The translations under genes were made by a program, and so were the position numbers. Below, in pieces: positions 1 to 10,219 of a stretch of 51,747 nt of DNA. Numbering within the stretch: the stretch's first letter is position 1; every line of letters starts with the position of its first letter. Origin of the DNA: Myxococcales bacterium (GTDB lineage: Bacteria > Myxococcota_A > Bradymonadia > UBA7976 > UBA1532); the NCBI GenBank assembly GCA_002731825.1, contig PCCS01000017.1, positions 191,705 to 243,451 of the forward strand, in the 5' to 3' direction. Under the pieces are notes generated by a model. It was not told the origin of the DNA, did no database searches, and was given only the letters and a program-made list of their open reading frames with translations.

Positions 1-1963
1 GCAGAATGCTCTGGCAGTCATCGGCACAACCAGGTGTGCCATCACAGAGTTCCTCGGCGTCGACGACATTGTCGCCGCAAAACCGTACTGTCCCGACTGC
101 GATCCGACACTGAGCGTCACAAATGGCACATTGGGCGAGTCCATAGTCACATGACTCCGTGATCCGATTGCCATCATCACACTCTTCTGGAGGGGTGACA
201 CGTCCATCTCCGCACAGCGAGACTCGACACTCATGACAGCCATCGGTCGCATCATCATTACCATCATCACAGCTCTCACCGTTTTCAGCATCGACTAGGC
301 CATCACCGCAAAATGAGACCGCGCCTGCTTGTTCACGGCAAATTTGATCGCAAACCGTGCAATTCCTTTGCCCGTAAATGCAGACCTCTGTCGCGGTGTT
401 GCCATCGTCGCACACTTCCGGAGCTTGGACCTGCCCATCTCCACAAATTCGAGTAGCGCCCGACACGCGTTGGCAAGACGCATCACAGACCATGCATTCC
501 GCCTCACCGGGCGCACACAGCTCTGTCTCTTGGTTGCCATCATCACAGGTTTCAACGCCGGCCCAGACGAAACCATCTCCGCAACGGGCGGGTTGACAGG
601 CATCAGTACAGGCATCGGAGTTGTCCTGGTTGCCATCATCGCACCCCTCCAGAAATGCCATGGTAATCCCATCACCACAGCGCGCAGGCGTGCAATCGTT
701 GAGGCAGCCATCCGTCTCGACTCTATTCCCATCATCACAGGTCTCAGTGTCCCTCTGAACAAAACCATCGCCACAAATGGCGGCGAGACAGGTACTGAGA
801 CATGAATCTGTGTCATCATCGTTGCCATCGTCGCACTCTTCCTCCATCCCATGGACAAAACCATCGCCACAACGCGCGGGCTGACATGCGCTGGTGCACG
901 CGTCTGTATCGTCATTATTCCCGTCATCGCACACCTCGGTTCCCACACGGACAATCCCGTCGCCACATCGAGGCGCACTACATTGATTCTGGCATTCATC
1001 ATGGGGATCGACATTACCATCATCGCACTCTTCCCCGGGCTCGATCTGGCCATTGCCGCAGGAGCCACACAGGTCGCCGGCCGATGTGCGGCGACAGATT
1101 GAACCACGAACACGCACAATGAACTGAGGTTGCTGGGCCGCATTAGACTCCAACAAAATCCTTGTTTGTCCATCATCACGAGCAGAATACAGAACTGTGA
1201 ATTGATAGATGTCATCATTCTGTAGTGTTTGCCCCATTTCGGGTTCCAAGCAGTCGGAATCAACAGTGATATGGCCATGGCATAGTCGAAACAGACCAAC
1301 ATCATCGGTCGAGTCATCGAAACACTCACCATTCTGGGACTGAAGAAGACAGATCGTCTGGATTGACAAAGGCGCTAACCCCGGGTTTCGCACCTCGAAG
1401 AAGGCCGTTTGCACGGTCCCTTGGACCCCTTGATCTAGAACGACCTCCAATACATCACCTACAAATTCGCCTTGAGGTGTTGCGTCCACCAAAATTTCGG
1501 GATCAATGTCTGGTGTCGCAATGGGGACGATGACATCGTCTCCGGCATTACTGCTCAGAATTAAGCGACCTCGGTCGCTGAGCGCATCACGAAGACGCCA
1601 CGCGATGGACACATCACGCTCGGCGCCAGGCTCCAGTCGAAAAGTATTCATAAAATCGTCAGAATCCAAGAGGCTCAATTCGGCAACATCATCGTCTTCA
1701 ACGACCCGTATATTGGAGACGATAAGCGATGCAGTCCCATCATTACTGATGGTCAATCGGCGGACGCTGACCTCGTTGATATTGTCAGGCGTCGAGAAGG
1801 TAACCTCAGCGGGTTCGATCACGAGTGTGGGGGTCTTGCTCGCAGTGATGTCATCACAGCCCACGCTCAGGGAGAGCAGAATAGTGAGGGCCGTAAGTCC
1901 ATAAGAAAACGGTGACACCCCATGACACGTCAAACCATTACGCAGTCCAGTCAAATTCTCCAT
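1..1963 (-). CDS. Secreted Cys-rich DUF4215 repeat protein, C-terminus cut by window edge
   Basis: An open minus-strand frame runs from an ATG at 1963 to base 1 with no stop, so the protein is partial (654 codons seen). A G-rich Shine-Dalgarno (GGGGG) precedes the ATG. The N-terminus has a hydrophobic stretch ending in LSLSVGC (Cys36), a relaxed lipobox, so surface or outer-membrane anchoring is likely. Residues about 45-160 look like an ASPM/SPD-2/Hydin-type Ig-like ('choice-of-anchor') domain. From about residue 300 come ten tandem units of the DUF4215 pattern C-G-D-G-x-V...E-x-C-D-D-G-N; some carry an extra C-x-x-C insert. Such repeats are common in myxobacterial surface proteins; their ligand is unknown. 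Overlapping ORFs in other frames (for example 295-1332) are shadows. The tenth unit (CGDN...ELCDG) is slightly degenerate, which may mean the array is close to its end. Confidence 0.85.
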   Translation of the reverse strand, partial: MENLTGLRNGLTCHGVSPFSYGLTALTILLSLSVGCDDITASKTPTLVIEPAEVTFSTPDNINEVSVRRLTISNDGTASLIVSNIRVVEDDDVAELSLLDSDDFMNTFRLEPGAERDVSIAWRLRDALSDRGRLILSSNAGDDVIVPIATPDIDPEILVDATPQGEFVGDVLEVVLDQGVQGTVQTAFFEVRNPGLAPLSIQTICLLQSQNGECFDDSTDDVGLFRLCHGHITVDSDCLEPEMGQTLQNDDIYQFTVLYSARDDGQTRILLESNAAQQPQFIVRVRGSICRRTSAGDLCGSCGNGQIEPGEECDDGNVDPHDECQNQCSAPRCGDGIVRVGTEVCDDGNNDDTDACTSACQPARCGDGFVHGMEEECDDGNDDDTDSCLSTCLAAICGDGFVQRDTETCDDGNRVETDGCLNDCTPARCGDGITMAFLEGCDDGNQDNSDACTDACQPARCGDGFVWAGVETCDDGNQETELCAPGEAECMVCDASCQRVSGATRICGDGQVQAPEVCDDGNTATEVCIYGQRNCTVCDQICREQAGAVSFCGDGLVDAENGESCDDGNDDATDGCHECRVSLCGDGRVTPPEECDDGNRITESCDYGLAQCAICDAQCRIAVGTVRFCGDNVVDAEELCDGTPGCADDCQSIL

Positions 1964-2106
1964 AACGCCCCCAAGTTGAGTCCCTTTTCTGAATGATGCA
2001 CTAAAGAGCAAACAAATTGCGAATATTGGCAGCTGACGCGTTCGATCAGATCAGCTATCGTGTTTGACTCTAAGCGCTGTCAATGATTACAAACCTGCAG
2101 GTTGGA

Positions 2107-3330
2107 ATGAAGCCGAGCTTGATTTTTTTCTTTGTTTGCTCCGTCTGGATGCTCGCCCCAACTGGCTGTGACCATCGAGACGCTCCGGTCGGCCCCCGTC
2201 TCGATTTGGCGATGGATGCGACACCGTCCGCCGGAAGCACTGATGCAAGTCTAAGCGATTTAGCCTTCGCGATTGACGCGGCCGCTGGTCTTGATCTCGC
2301 TGTCGAAGAGCCCGCTGACTCCGCGCGGCCCGATGGGGCTCCAGATGCGGCCTCCGGAAAATTTGATGCAGAGTCTGACAGCGCTGAGACCCGTTCCATG
2401 GATGCCGCGTCTCCGGAGACAGATGCCGCGCCAATTTGTCCGCCTGTGGACGTCGATTGCAGTGATATCCAACGCCCCCCTGAAAACGCGATGACGAACC
2501 ATCCCATCGTCTTTATTCACGGCATGGGTGGCTTTGAAATGTTAGGCCCTTGGGACTACTTCTACGGTGTGCCGGATCGCCTGAATAACGCTGGTTATCC
2601 AAGCTACATTACCGTCACCGATCCGTTCAATTCATCGGACGTCCGGGTGGAGCAATTGGCCCCCCAATTGGTGCGCATACTTCAATGCACCTGCAGTGAA
2701 AAGCTCAACTTAATCGCCCATTCCCAAGGCGGTATCGATGCCCGCCTTTTCATCTCGAGCTTTGGCTTCGGCGATCGAGTCGCTTCGCTTACAACCATGT
2801 CAACACCACACCGTGGTACACCCATCGCCGATGTTCTACTGGGGCTCTCGGATGGGCCTGCAGAGGGGATCGTTAATGGTTTAGTCGATGCGTTTTCTGG
2901 TGTTGTATGGGGTCAGCCTAACGATGACCCCAACTTAAACGCCGCAATGAGGAGTTGCACCACGGATTCCATGTCCGAGTTTAATCAGGCCCATCCCAAT
3001 GATCCACGGGTTGCGTACTATAGCTTCGCCGGTTTTTCTGGACTGCTCGCCGATGGCCGACCGGAGTGCAACGGCAGTGAGCTCCCCATACCAAGGCGTG
3101 GAGATAACATCGCCCCCGAATTCTTAACGGGCTTTCTGTATTTAGGGGGGTCTCTCAGAGCAAACGATGGCTTGGTCCCCGTCGAATCGGCGAAATGGGG
3201 CAGATTCAGGGGCTGTGTGCCGGCAGACCATCTCGATCAGATTGGCCAATTGGGTGGACTTGTCGACACGTTTAACTATGAACGCTTCTACACGGAACAC
3301 GCCGAATTTCTCAGGGGCGAAGGCCACTGA
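2107..3330 (+). CDS. Lipase-like alpha/beta hydrolase lipoprotein
   Basis: A 407-aa secreted hydrolase, probably a triacylglycerol lipase or esterase. The start at 2107 is preferred over 2083 because AGG lies 5 nt upstream and the resulting N-terminus (MKPSLIFFF...PTGC, Cys21) is a compact signal peptide. A long Ala/Asp/Ser-rich linker (about residues 25-115) follows. The catalytic domain shows the oxyanion motif FIHGMGG (about 136-142), nucleophile AHSQG (Ser206), and C-terminal NDGLVPV and DHLDQI motifs. These match the Asp and His of the Pseudomonas/Burkholderia lipase triad; the Asp just after the His corresponds to a calcium ligand in those enzymes. Seen: all triad motifs. Inferred: lipid substrate and surface location. 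It is divergent from the Cys-rich gene at 1963. No lipase-specific foldase gene is visible nearby. Confidence 0.85.
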   Translation: MKPSLIFFFVCSVWMLAPTGCDHRDAPVGPRLDLAMDATPSAGSTDASLSDLAFAIDAAAGLDLAVEEPADSARPDGAPDAASGKFDAESDSAETRSMDAASPETDAAPICPPVDVDCSDIQRPPENAMTNHPIVFIHGMGGFEMLGPWDYFYGVPDRLNNAGYPSYITVTDPFNSSDVRVEQLAPQLVRILQCTCSEKLNLIAHSQGGIDARLFISSFGFGDRVASLTTMSTPHRGTPIADVLLGLSDGPAEGIVNGLVDAFSGVVWGQPNDDPNLNAAMRSCTTDSMSEFNQAHPNDPRVAYYSFAGFSGLLADGRPECNGSELPIPRRGDNIAPEFLTGFLYLGGSLRANDGLVPVESAKWGRFRGCVPADHLDQIGQLGGLVDTFNYERFYTEHAEFLRGEGH

Positions 3331-3459
3331 ATCAGCAGACGATACAAACAAGCGTGTCGTTTGAATCAGTCACTCGGACGTGCTATCGGACGAGAGACTT
3401 GCACCGATCCTAAAGGTCACGGTACTCCCTCAAATACGCGGAACCTAGGAACATCAATT

Positions 3460-4377
3460 ATGACACTTAATTTTCGTCTTTCGCACCTCAAGCAGCTTGA
3501 AGCGGAAAGCATTCATATCATTCGCGAGGTCGTCGCTGAATTTGAGAATCCGGTCATGCTGTACTCCATCGGGAAAGACAGCTCGGTGATGCTCCACTTG
3601 GCTCGCAAGGCATTCCATCCCGCTCCACTCCCATTCAAACTGCTCCATGTCGATACCACCTGGAAATTCAAGGAGATGATCGACTTTAGAGACCGTTTTT
3701 GCGAGGAACACGGCTTTGAATTAATCGTACATACGAATCAAGATGCCGTGACGCAGGGGATCAATCCCTTCGACCATGGCTCCAATGTGTACACAAACGC
3801 CTTTAAAACCGTGGCACTGAAGCAAGCCTTGCGAGCCGGTCAATTCGATGCGGCGTTTGGCGGCGCCAGGCGAGATGAAGAAAAATCGAGAGCAAAAGAG
3901 CGCGTCTATTCCTTCCGCGATGGCCAATCCCAATGGGATCCCAAAAATCAACGGCCCGAACTTTGGAATCTCTACAACGGCCGCGTTAATCGAGACAAGA
4001 ATGAGAGCATTCGAGTATTCCCGCTGTCCAATTGGACCGAACTGGATATTTGGCTCTACATCCACCTGGAAAACATTTCCATTGTGCCGCTTTACCTGTC
4101 TGCGGAACGTCCCGTCGTGTGGAGAAATGGGACTTGGATTATGGTTGACGATGAACGGATGCGCTTGCAGCCAGGTGAAGAGCCCCAGATGAAGTGGGTT
4201 CGTTTCCGAACACTCGGCTGCTATCCGCTCACGGGTGCCGTCGAATCGAAGGCAACGGAATTGACGGGTGTCATTCAGGAAATGCTCCTGACGAAGACAT
4301 CGGAGCGCCAAGGCCGATTAATCGATTTCGATGAAGACGGTTCCATGGAACAGAAAAAGCGCGAGGGGTATTTCTAA
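3460..4377 (+). CDS. cysD: Sulfate adenylyltransferase small subunit
   Basis: CysD, 305 aa, close to the usual 300-aa length. With CysN it makes adenosine 5'-phosphosulfate (APS) from ATP and sulfate, driven by GTP hydrolysis. The PP-loop motif [10 protein letters not shown] lies near residues 36-45, and the family block [16 protein letters not shown] is intact, as is the C-terminal [13 protein letters not shown]. The frame is open upstream to 3361, but ATG 3460 has AGGA 9 nt before it and gives the standard N-terminus ([17 protein letters not shown]). The stop overlaps the start of the next gene by one base (TAATG), indicating translational coupling with cysNC. Confidence 0.97.
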   Translation: MTLNFRLSHLKQLEAESIHIIREVVAEFENPVMLYSIGKDSSVMLHLARKAFHPAPLPFKLLHVDTTWKFKEMIDFRDRFCEEHGFELIVHTNQDAVTQGINPFDHGSNVYTNAFKTVALKQALRAGQFDAAFGGARRDEEKSRAKERVYSFRDGQSQWDPKNQRPELWNLYNGRVNRDKNESIRVFPLSNWTELDIWLYIHLENISIVPLYLSAERPVVWRNGTWIMVDDERMRLQPGEEPQMKWVRFRTLGCYPLTGAVESKATELTGVIQEMLLTKTSERQGRLIDFDEDGSMEQKKREGYF

Positions 4378-6365
4378 TGAGTATTGACGCTCTCGACAGA
4401 CAGCTCATCGCCGATGACATCGATGCGTATCTCAAACAGCATGGAGAAAAAGACCTCCTTCGCTTTATTACATGCGGCAGCGTTGATGATGGGAAGTCGA
4501 CCTTAATCGGGCGATTGCTTTTCGACAGTAAGATGATCTTCGAAGATCATCTGGCCGCCATTGAAGCGGCCAGCACACATCATGGAACCGTCGGCAACGA
4601 AACAGACTTAGCACTGCTCACCGATGGTTTAAGAGCCGAACGGGAACAGGGCATCACCATCGACGTCGCGTATCGGTTCTTTTCTACTCAGAGACGAAAA
4701 TTCATTATCGCCGATACACCGGGTCATGAGCAATATACACGCAATATGGCGACCGGTGCATCGACGGCTGATCTCGCCGTCATCCTCATCGATGCTCGGC
4801 ACGGTATTTTGGACCAAACGCGGCGGCATAGCTTCATTTCATCTTTGCTGGGCATCCAGCATATGATCGTCGCCATCAACAAAATGGACTTGGTGGACTA
4901 CAGCCAAGACGTCTACGAAGACATTAAGAGGCAATTCGTCGATTTTGCAGCTCGACTCGATGTAAATGACATTCATTTCATCCCCATCTCTGCCCTCGTT
5001 GGTGACAATGTTGTTCACAGAAGCGAGCAAACGCCCTGGTTTCAGGGCCGACCACTGCTCTCCATGCTCGAAGAGGTCCACATCGCATCCGATAGAAATT
5101 ACATCGATTTCCGATTACCCATTCAGTCCGTACTTAGACCTCATCTCAATTTCCGCGGCTACCAGGGCACTATCGCCTCTGGCGCCATCAAAGTCGGCGA
5201 CAAGGTCATGGCTATGCCCTCGGGTAAAACAAGCCATGTAGAGCGGATTGTGACCTTTGACGGTGACCAAATGGAGGCCTTCCCACCGCAAGCAGTCACC
5301 GTGACCCTCACCGATGAAATCGATTTGAGTCGCGGTGATATGCTTGTTCGACCGAAAAATATCCCTCGAAGCGCACGCTACTTTGAAGCGATGGTCGTCT
5401 GGATGCATGACGGTCCGCTCGTCAATGGACGCGGCTACTTACTGAAAGTCGGTACACAGAATGTACCCGCTGATGTCTCAGATATTCGCTATCGTGTTGA
5501 CGTCAACACGCTAAAACAAGTGGCCGCTCATCCGGTCGACGGGGTCCCGGGTCTACACCTGAATGAAGTCGGCCGGATTTTGTTCGAGGCAAATCGAGAT
5601 GTCTTGTTCGACCCCTACAGAAAAAATCGAGCCACAGGCAGCTTCATCATCATCGATAGAATCACCAATGTCACCGTCGGTGCTGGCATGATTCTCGATC
5701 GGCACACGCATGATGGCCAACAGGGTCAGCGCCGTGGACTCAGCAAACACCATCCACTGCTCAATGCGGTCGATGGGACCATCACGGGACAGGCTCGCCA
5801 AGACCGGTTCGGACACCCCGCATCAACCATCTGGTTGACCGGCCTGCCGAGGTCAGGCAAGAGCACGGTCGCCTATGCACTGGAGACACGCCTTTGGGAT
5901 TTAGGCTGTGCAGTCCACGTTCTGGACGGCGTTGCCATGAGACTGGGACTCAGCAAAGACCTGGGTTTCTCAGCCGACGACCGGTCAGAATCGAGTCGCC
6001 GAGCAGCCGAGACAGCACGAATTCTGAATGATGCGGGCATGATGACTATCGCTGCTTTTGTCAGTCCATATGCAGCGGATCGAGAGCGCGCTCGGCTACG
6101 GATTAGCTCTGAGAAATTCATTCAAGTGTGGCTGGAGACAGCAGTCAGTACCTGCGAGCAAAGAGATGAGAACTTGTACCCAGATGGCGATGGCATCTAC
6201 GCACAGGCACGGGCCGGAAAGATTAAGAACTTCACTGGCATCTCCGCGCCCTATGAGGCACCAGACGATGCAGATCTCGTTGTCAAAACCGAATCTATGA
6301 GCGTTGATGAGATCGTAGAGTCCATTATCGAGCTTCTTAAGACCCGGTCGCTGCTTCCAGAGTAA
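4377..6365 (+). CDS. cysNC: Sulfate adenylyltransferase large subunit fused to APS-kinase-like domain
   Basis: A 662-aa CysN-CysC fusion. The GTPase part has G1 GSVDDGKS (34-41), G3 DTPGHEQ (113-119) and G4 NKMD (168-171), followed by EF-Tu-like beta-barrel domains to about residue 445. It activates sulfate adenylation by CysD. The APS-kinase-like part begins around residue 480 with an intact P-loop, GLPRSGKS (489-496). Its substrate-site motifs are altered: the family DGDNVR is DGVAMR (517-522), ENIRR is ESSRR, SPYR is SPYA, TGID is TGIS, and the RDPKGLY region carries a short insertion. FTG and PYEAP remain. The adenylyltransferase role is therefore secure, but APS-kinase activity is doubtful. 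The pair cysD-cysNC looks like a two-gene operon; no sulfite or APS reductase gene is in the window. Confidence 0.93.
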   Translation: MSIDALDRQLIADDIDAYLKQHGEKDLLRFITCGSVDDGKSTLIGRLLFDSKMIFEDHLAAIEAASTHHGTVGNETDLALLTDGLRAEREQGITIDVAYRFFSTQRRKFIIADTPGHEQYTRNMATGASTADLAVILIDARHGILDQTRRHSFISSLLGIQHMIVAINKMDLVDYSQDVYEDIKRQFVDFAARLDVNDIHFIPISALVGDNVVHRSEQTPWFQGRPLLSMLEEVHIASDRNYIDFRLPIQSVLRPHLNFRGYQGTIASGAIKVGDKVMAMPSGKTSHVERIVTFDGDQMEAFPPQAVTVTLTDEIDLSRGDMLVRPKNIPRSARYFEAMVVWMHDGPLVNGRGYLLKVGTQNVPADVSDIRYRVDVNTLKQVAAHPVDGVPGLHLNEVGRILFEANRDVLFDPYRKNRATGSFIIIDRITNVTVGAGMILDRHTHDGQQGQRRGLSKHHPLLNAVDGTITGQARQDRFGHPASTIWLTGLPRSGKSTVAYALETRLWDLGCAVHVLDGVAMRLGLSKDLGFSADDRSESSRRAAETARILNDAGMMTIAAFVSPYAADRERARLRISSEKFIQVWLETAVSTCEQRDENLYPDGDGIYAQARAGKIKNFTGISAPYEAPDDADLVVKTESMSVDEIVESIIELLKTRSLLPE

Positions 6366-6499
6366 AACCGACTCCCCCCTCAGAACCGTACTTAGGGTGC
6401 GTTGCCCGACAGATGTAGTTTAAAGTACGCTAATGTAAGACAAACCGTTTTTTTCCTGCTACCGTCTCGCCAGTTGTTCGAAATGAGTTAGGGGGGAGA

Positions 6500-7969
6500 A
6501 TGGCATCCACTGAACCGGGTCGCCTCATCGAGGGCGCGTCACCAAAATTATACAATTCTGATCTCGCACCAACAACGGCTGCAGGACGCAATTGGAGCTG
6601 GCTGAATATTGCAGCCCTTTGGGTTGGTATGGTGGTCTGCGTACCGACGTATATGCTCGCAGGCGGTATGGTCTCAGCCGGTATGAATTGGTGGCAAGCC
6701 GTTCTCACAGTGTTCCTGGGCAACCTGATTATTTTGGTCCCGATGGTCTTGATCGGCCATGCGGGCACAAAACACGGTGTCCCTTTCCCCGTTCTCCTCC
6801 GCTCATCTTTTGGAACCAAAGGCGCCAACATACCCGCGCTTTTAAGGGGACTGGTCGCCTGCGGCTGGTTCGGCATTCAGACCTGGATCGGCGGTTTTGC
6901 GATCTACACGCTTCTGAATGTCGCCACCGACAATCAATTCGTAGGGGCCAATCTGCCAGTCTTAGATATCAACTTGGCTCAATTAGTGTGCTTCTTGAGT
7001 TTCTGGGCTGTTCACGTCTGGTTCATCGCCAAAGGAACTGAGTCCATACGTTGGTTGGAGACCTATGCTGCGCCCTTTTTGATCGCCATGGGCCTCCTTC
7101 TGCTGGGTTGGGCCTACGTCGAAGCGGACGGATTTGGAAAAATGCTCTCCGCCCCATCTCAGTTCGTCGAAGGGGGTCCAAAAGAAGGCCAATTCTGGTC
7201 CGTCTTTATCCCTCAGCTGACAGCAATGGTCGGTTTTTGGGCAACACTTGCCCTGAATATTCCTGACTTCACCCGCTACGCAGCGACCCAACGAGACCAA
7301 TTGAAGGGTCAAGCCATTGGTCTACCACCGACCATGGCTCTCTTTGCCTTCATTGGCGTTGCAGTCACATCGGCTACGGTCGTCATCTATGGCAAGCCCA
7401 TCGCCGATCCAGTCGCCCTCATGGGCCAAATGGGCGGTACATCTGTCGTCATTGCCTTATTCGCACTTGCGGTCGCAACTTTGACCACAAATCTGGCCGC
7501 AAATATCGTTGCGCCGGCCAATGGTTTTGCGAATATTAATCCCGAAAAGATTTCCTTCAAAATGGGCGGATACATTACAGCCGGCTTGGGCATTGCCATC
7601 TTCCCATGGAAGCTGCTGGCCGGCGGTGCCTACGTCTTTACCTGGCTCATCGGTTATTCAGCCCTCTTGGGGCCCATCGCAGGCATTCTCATCGCCGATT
7701 ACTTCTTTGTTCGCAAAACGGACCTGAATGTGGATGATTTGTTCAAAGAACAGGGCGAGTATACATTTTCTAATGGCTGGAACCCCATTGCTCTACTCAG
7801 TTTGGGTCTGGCTGTCCTCCCAAATGTTCCAGGGTTTTTAGGGCAAATCGGGGCAATGGATAATGTCCCTGACCTATTTAAAACCATCTACAGTCAAGCC
7901 TGGTTCGTTGGCGTCTTTATTTCGATGGCTGTCTACACGCCCTTGATGAAACGTAAACTGAGCACCTGA
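6500..7969 (+). CDS. NCS1-family nucleobase/hydantoin:cation symporter
   Basis: A 489-aa integral membrane protein of the nucleobase:cation symporter-1 (NCS1) family, which includes Mhp1, CodB and allantoin/uracil permeases. Family features seen: an N-terminal block ending NWSWLNIAALWVGM; the TM1-2 region VCVPTYMLAGGM; GTKHGVPFPVLLRSSFG; a TM3-type CGWFGIQTWIGG; and NIPDFTRYA. About 12 hydrophobic segments cover the length. The start at 6500 is supported by a strong GGGGGAG Shine-Dalgarno. Substrate cannot be read from sequence: uracil, cytosine, allantoin, hydantoin or thiamine-like compounds are all known in this family. It lies 134 bp after cysNC without an obvious functional link and ends just before a strong terminator. 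Confidence 0.92.
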   Translation: MASTEPGRLIEGASPKLYNSDLAPTTAAGRNWSWLNIAALWVGMVVCVPTYMLAGGMVSAGMNWWQAVLTVFLGNLIILVPMVLIGHAGTKHGVPFPVLLRSSFGTKGANIPALLRGLVACGWFGIQTWIGGFAIYTLLNVATDNQFVGANLPVLDINLAQLVCFLSFWAVHVWFIAKGTESIRWLETYAAPFLIAMGLLLLGWAYVEADGFGKMLSAPSQFVEGGPKEGQFWSVFIPQLTAMVGFWATLALNIPDFTRYAATQRDQLKGQAIGLPPTMALFAFIGVAVTSATVVIYGKPIADPVALMGQMGGTSVVIALFALAVATLTTNLAANIVAPANGFANINPEKISFKMGGYITAGLGIAIFPWKLLAGGAYVFTWLIGYSALLGPIAGILIADYFFVRKTDLNVDDLFKEQGEYTFSNGWNPIALLSLGLAVLPNVPGFLGQIGAMDNVPDLFKTIYSQAWFVGVFISMAVYTPLMKRKLST

Positions 7970-7990
7970 ATTACACAGACATCGACAACC

Positions 7991-8022
7991 AAAAAAGGCG
8001 ACCAATCGGTCGCCTTTATTTT
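7991..8022. terminator. Bidirectional intrinsic terminator
   Basis: A perfect 10-bp stem, AAAGGCGACC (7994-8003) and GGTCGCCTTT (8008-8017), with loop AATC. A-runs lie on the left and T-rich sequence (TTTATTTT) on the right. It sits between the convergent ends of the NCS1 permease (+) and the Ig-like lipoprotein (-) and can serve both. Confidence 0.9.
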
Positions 8023-8041
8023 GGGATTAATTCACCAGACC

Positions 8042-9895
8042 CTAGGGATTGACGCCCATCCCCATCTCCTCTGCCATGGCACCGGGTAGAAGCGCACATT
8101 CCGTGTCGCGGCACCCTTCAAAGGTCCCCACCTCAGAAATCAGGTCTTCCGGGTTGGGGCGGTCATCGGCTTCGCCAAAGTATCCATTCCAAACGCCGTC
8201 ATAAAGTCGGTCCACTTTGAGGTTTGGATATTCATCGGCCACGGTCACTTGACCTTCCATCGTCAGCAGGTCCGTCCCATCGTTGATGGTGATCAGCTGA
8301 CTGCGAAGCAGACCTGAGAGGGCCGGAATAATGGTCGCATCACAACTGCCCATAGGCAGGCCAAGTTGCGTATCCAGAGCCGCACAGTCGATGAGTTGTC
8401 GAAACAGTGCATCCAGTTGAACAGGGGCTGGTTCGTTGGTGACCTGTGGTAAAATCCACTCTTCCAAAGCCAACAAGATGAACAGACCATAATTCAGACC
8501 CAGTTGATGGCGACCGATTAAGAGCGTTTCACCTTCGGTCAAACGCGCATCAAAATTGGCCTGAATCGGTGTATCTCGACCCATGTTTTCATCGGCCAGG
8601 TTGAACACGCGTTCACACTGCTCTGGTTGAGCGAAAGGACAGTCTTGCCGCCATTGAAAACGCATACGCTGCCAACGGCTCTGACTGTCCCGCAGGTACC
8701 CTTCTTCGTCCGGGTAAGACGCGATGAATTCCATCTCACCTTCGATGGTCAAATCTGAGAGATTAGTAAAAATGTCACCCAGTAAGTTCAACACCTCAAG
8801 CGCCTCAGCAACATCGGGATTCGCCATGGCTTGGTCGTTGATCCACTCTTCAATGACGGGTGCACCCACTGCGCGAATCGCGATGCACAGCGGTGCTCCG
8901 ATATTGGCCCGGTCGCAAAGCAGCTGAATCATCGCGTTGCCACGAGGGAATGGTCCGTCTTGGTTCGCACCGCCGAGAGCAGCGAAAATTTCAAGGATAT
9001 CGAGGAACTCGTTTACGTCTTCGTTGCCACCACCTTCGAGCATGCCGATAAGGTTAATACGGTGCTCAATGTTGAAAATGCCCTTGAATTCGAGGGGTTG
9101 GTCGACCAGCTCAACAAGAGCGTCCACCCGATTACCACCGTCTGCAGTATAGCCTTCGCTACACCCTGTGACGATGTCCCGGTTGAGTGCGTTGCGTCCC
9201 CGAGCGACGGCTGCGAATGTCCGCCCGTTGGGTACGCCACCAATGACCGATAAATCATCACCATCAAAAGGTCGAATGGCTGGTCCATCGATTGTGCGGC
9301 GACCTGGAACGACTGTAAAGGCCGACTCGCAAGTCCCTTCGATCAGCTGAACTGAGATTTGTTCGATATCAGCAGCCTCGTAACGACCGTTGACCGCATC
9401 ATAGGTGACCCGAACGCCGATCTCGCCAACAGGATTCTGATTGACTCGGATAACCCAGAAGGCCGGCTCGGCGTTATCAGCCTCGGCCTTTAATCGTGTT
9501 CGCCCATCCATTTGCTGCGCTGTGATCTCGAAGGTCGCCGTGCCGTTGGCATCCGTTGGAACCGTGCGAGCTCGAATCGCAACCAAAGCCTGCTGTGGTG
9601 ACTCGGGGCTCAACGTAACCTGACCGTTCGCAATGGGCTGATTGTCAGCGTTGAGGAAGCGAACCGAGAGCATGGCGCGGTCGCCCCGAAACATCGACAC
9701 CTCTGGGACACCTTGGACGACGAGTCTGTTTCGTCGCATGACCGGTGTGGCTGCATCGGGAATGACGCCCATGTCGAGCTGAGGTGCTGGCGCCATGTCG
9801 CGTCCGAACATGACAACTTTAGAGCCCCCGGCGGCTTCGTCATCACATGCTGGAAGTACAATAAGCGCGACTAGCGCGAGAAATACAAAGCGCAT
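8042..9895 (-). CDS. Secreted lipoprotein with N-terminal Ig-like domain, function unknown
   Basis: A 617-aa predicted lipoprotein. The signal peptide MRFVFLALVALIVLPAC ends at Cys17, followed by an acidic +2/+3 (CDDE). An AGGAG Shine-Dalgarno lies upstream of the ATG. Residues about 58-150 resemble a Big-1/invasin-type Ig-like domain (an adhesive beta-sandwich), with the phrase DANGTATFEITA typical of that fold. The rest, from about residue 170, is not recognised. It contains several Cys (for example CDRANIGAPLC and DCPFAQPEQC) that could form disulfides outside the inner membrane, and a mid-region possibly helical. No catalytic motif is visible. Divergent from the acyl-CoA dehydrogenase gene. 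Likely role: envelope or surface structural or binding protein (inference). Confidence 0.8.
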   Translation of the reverse strand: MRFVFLALVALIVLPACDDEAAGGSKVVMFGRDMAPAPQLDMGVIPDAATPVMRRNRLVVQGVPEVSMFRGDRAMLSVRFLNADNQPIANGQVTLSPESPQQALVAIRARTVPTDANGTATFEITAQQMDGRTRLKAEADNAEPAFWVIRVNQNPVGEIGVRVTYDAVNGRYEAADIEQISVQLIEGTCESAFTVVPGRRTIDGPAIRPFDGDDLSVIGGVPNGRTFAAVARGRNALNRDIVTGCSEGYTADGGNRVDALVELVDQPLEFKGIFNIEHRINLIGMLEGGGNEDVNEFLDILEIFAALGGANQDGPFPRGNAMIQLLCDRANIGAPLCIAIRAVGAPVIEEWINDQAMANPDVAEALEVLNLLGDIFTNLSDLTIEGEMEFIASYPDEEGYLRDSQSRWQRMRFQWRQDCPFAQPEQCERVFNLADENMGRDTPIQANFDARLTEGETLLIGRHQLGLNYGLFILLALEEWILPQVTNEPAPVQLDALFRQLIDCAALDTQLGLPMGSCDATIIPALSGLLRSQLITINDGTDLLTMEGQVTVADEYPNLKVDRLYDGVWNGYFGEADDRPNPEDLISEVGTFEGCRDTECALLPGAMAEEMGMGVNP

Positions 9896-10219
9896 AACTT
9901 GTTCTCCTAATGGGTCTTATGCCTGCGGCGCGACGGTGTATCAAAGATCGGTGGTCCGGATCAAGGAAATACGTTGCAATAAAACGACTTGGATCACAAA
10001 AATCACCTGTTCACGGCTAATATTTCGCGATCTTTTTTAGAATGAGAATTTCGCCGGATAAGTTGAAACGGCCGTTTTTAGCCATCCGATCGGTTATTTA
10101 CAGAGCGATTTAACAACGAATTCTCGCAAGACGTAACAATTTGTTGTAGATCTCCATCATTGTACCAAACGAGAACTCTAACGGTTTCGCGACCTGTTTC
10201 GACCAAGAAGGATTCGTCC
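9896..10219. other. Divergent intergenic region, 324 bp
   Basis: Separates the minus-strand Ig-like lipoprotein from the plus-strand acyl-CoA dehydrogenase. It holds a perfect 12-bp palindrome AAACGGCCGTTT (10066-10077) and an 11-bp palindrome AACAATTTGTT (10135-10145), either of which could be a regulator site for the dehydrogenase. I see no convincing -35/-10 pair and no small gene. Confidence 0.5.

Noticed and set aside
295-1332. Closed 345-aa frame on the minus strand
   Set aside because: It lies in a different frame from the Cys-rich gene; the true frame shows ten DUF4215 units and runs to base 1, while this one is Met/Ala/Arg-rich nonsense.
2083-2106. Upstream ATG for the lipase-like gene
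   Set aside because: No Shine-Dalgarno; the downstream ATG at 2107 has one and gives a better signal peptide.
10135-10145. AACAATTTGTT palindrome as a FadR-type site
   Set aside because: Does not match a FadR consensus; recorded only as a palindrome in the intergenic entry.
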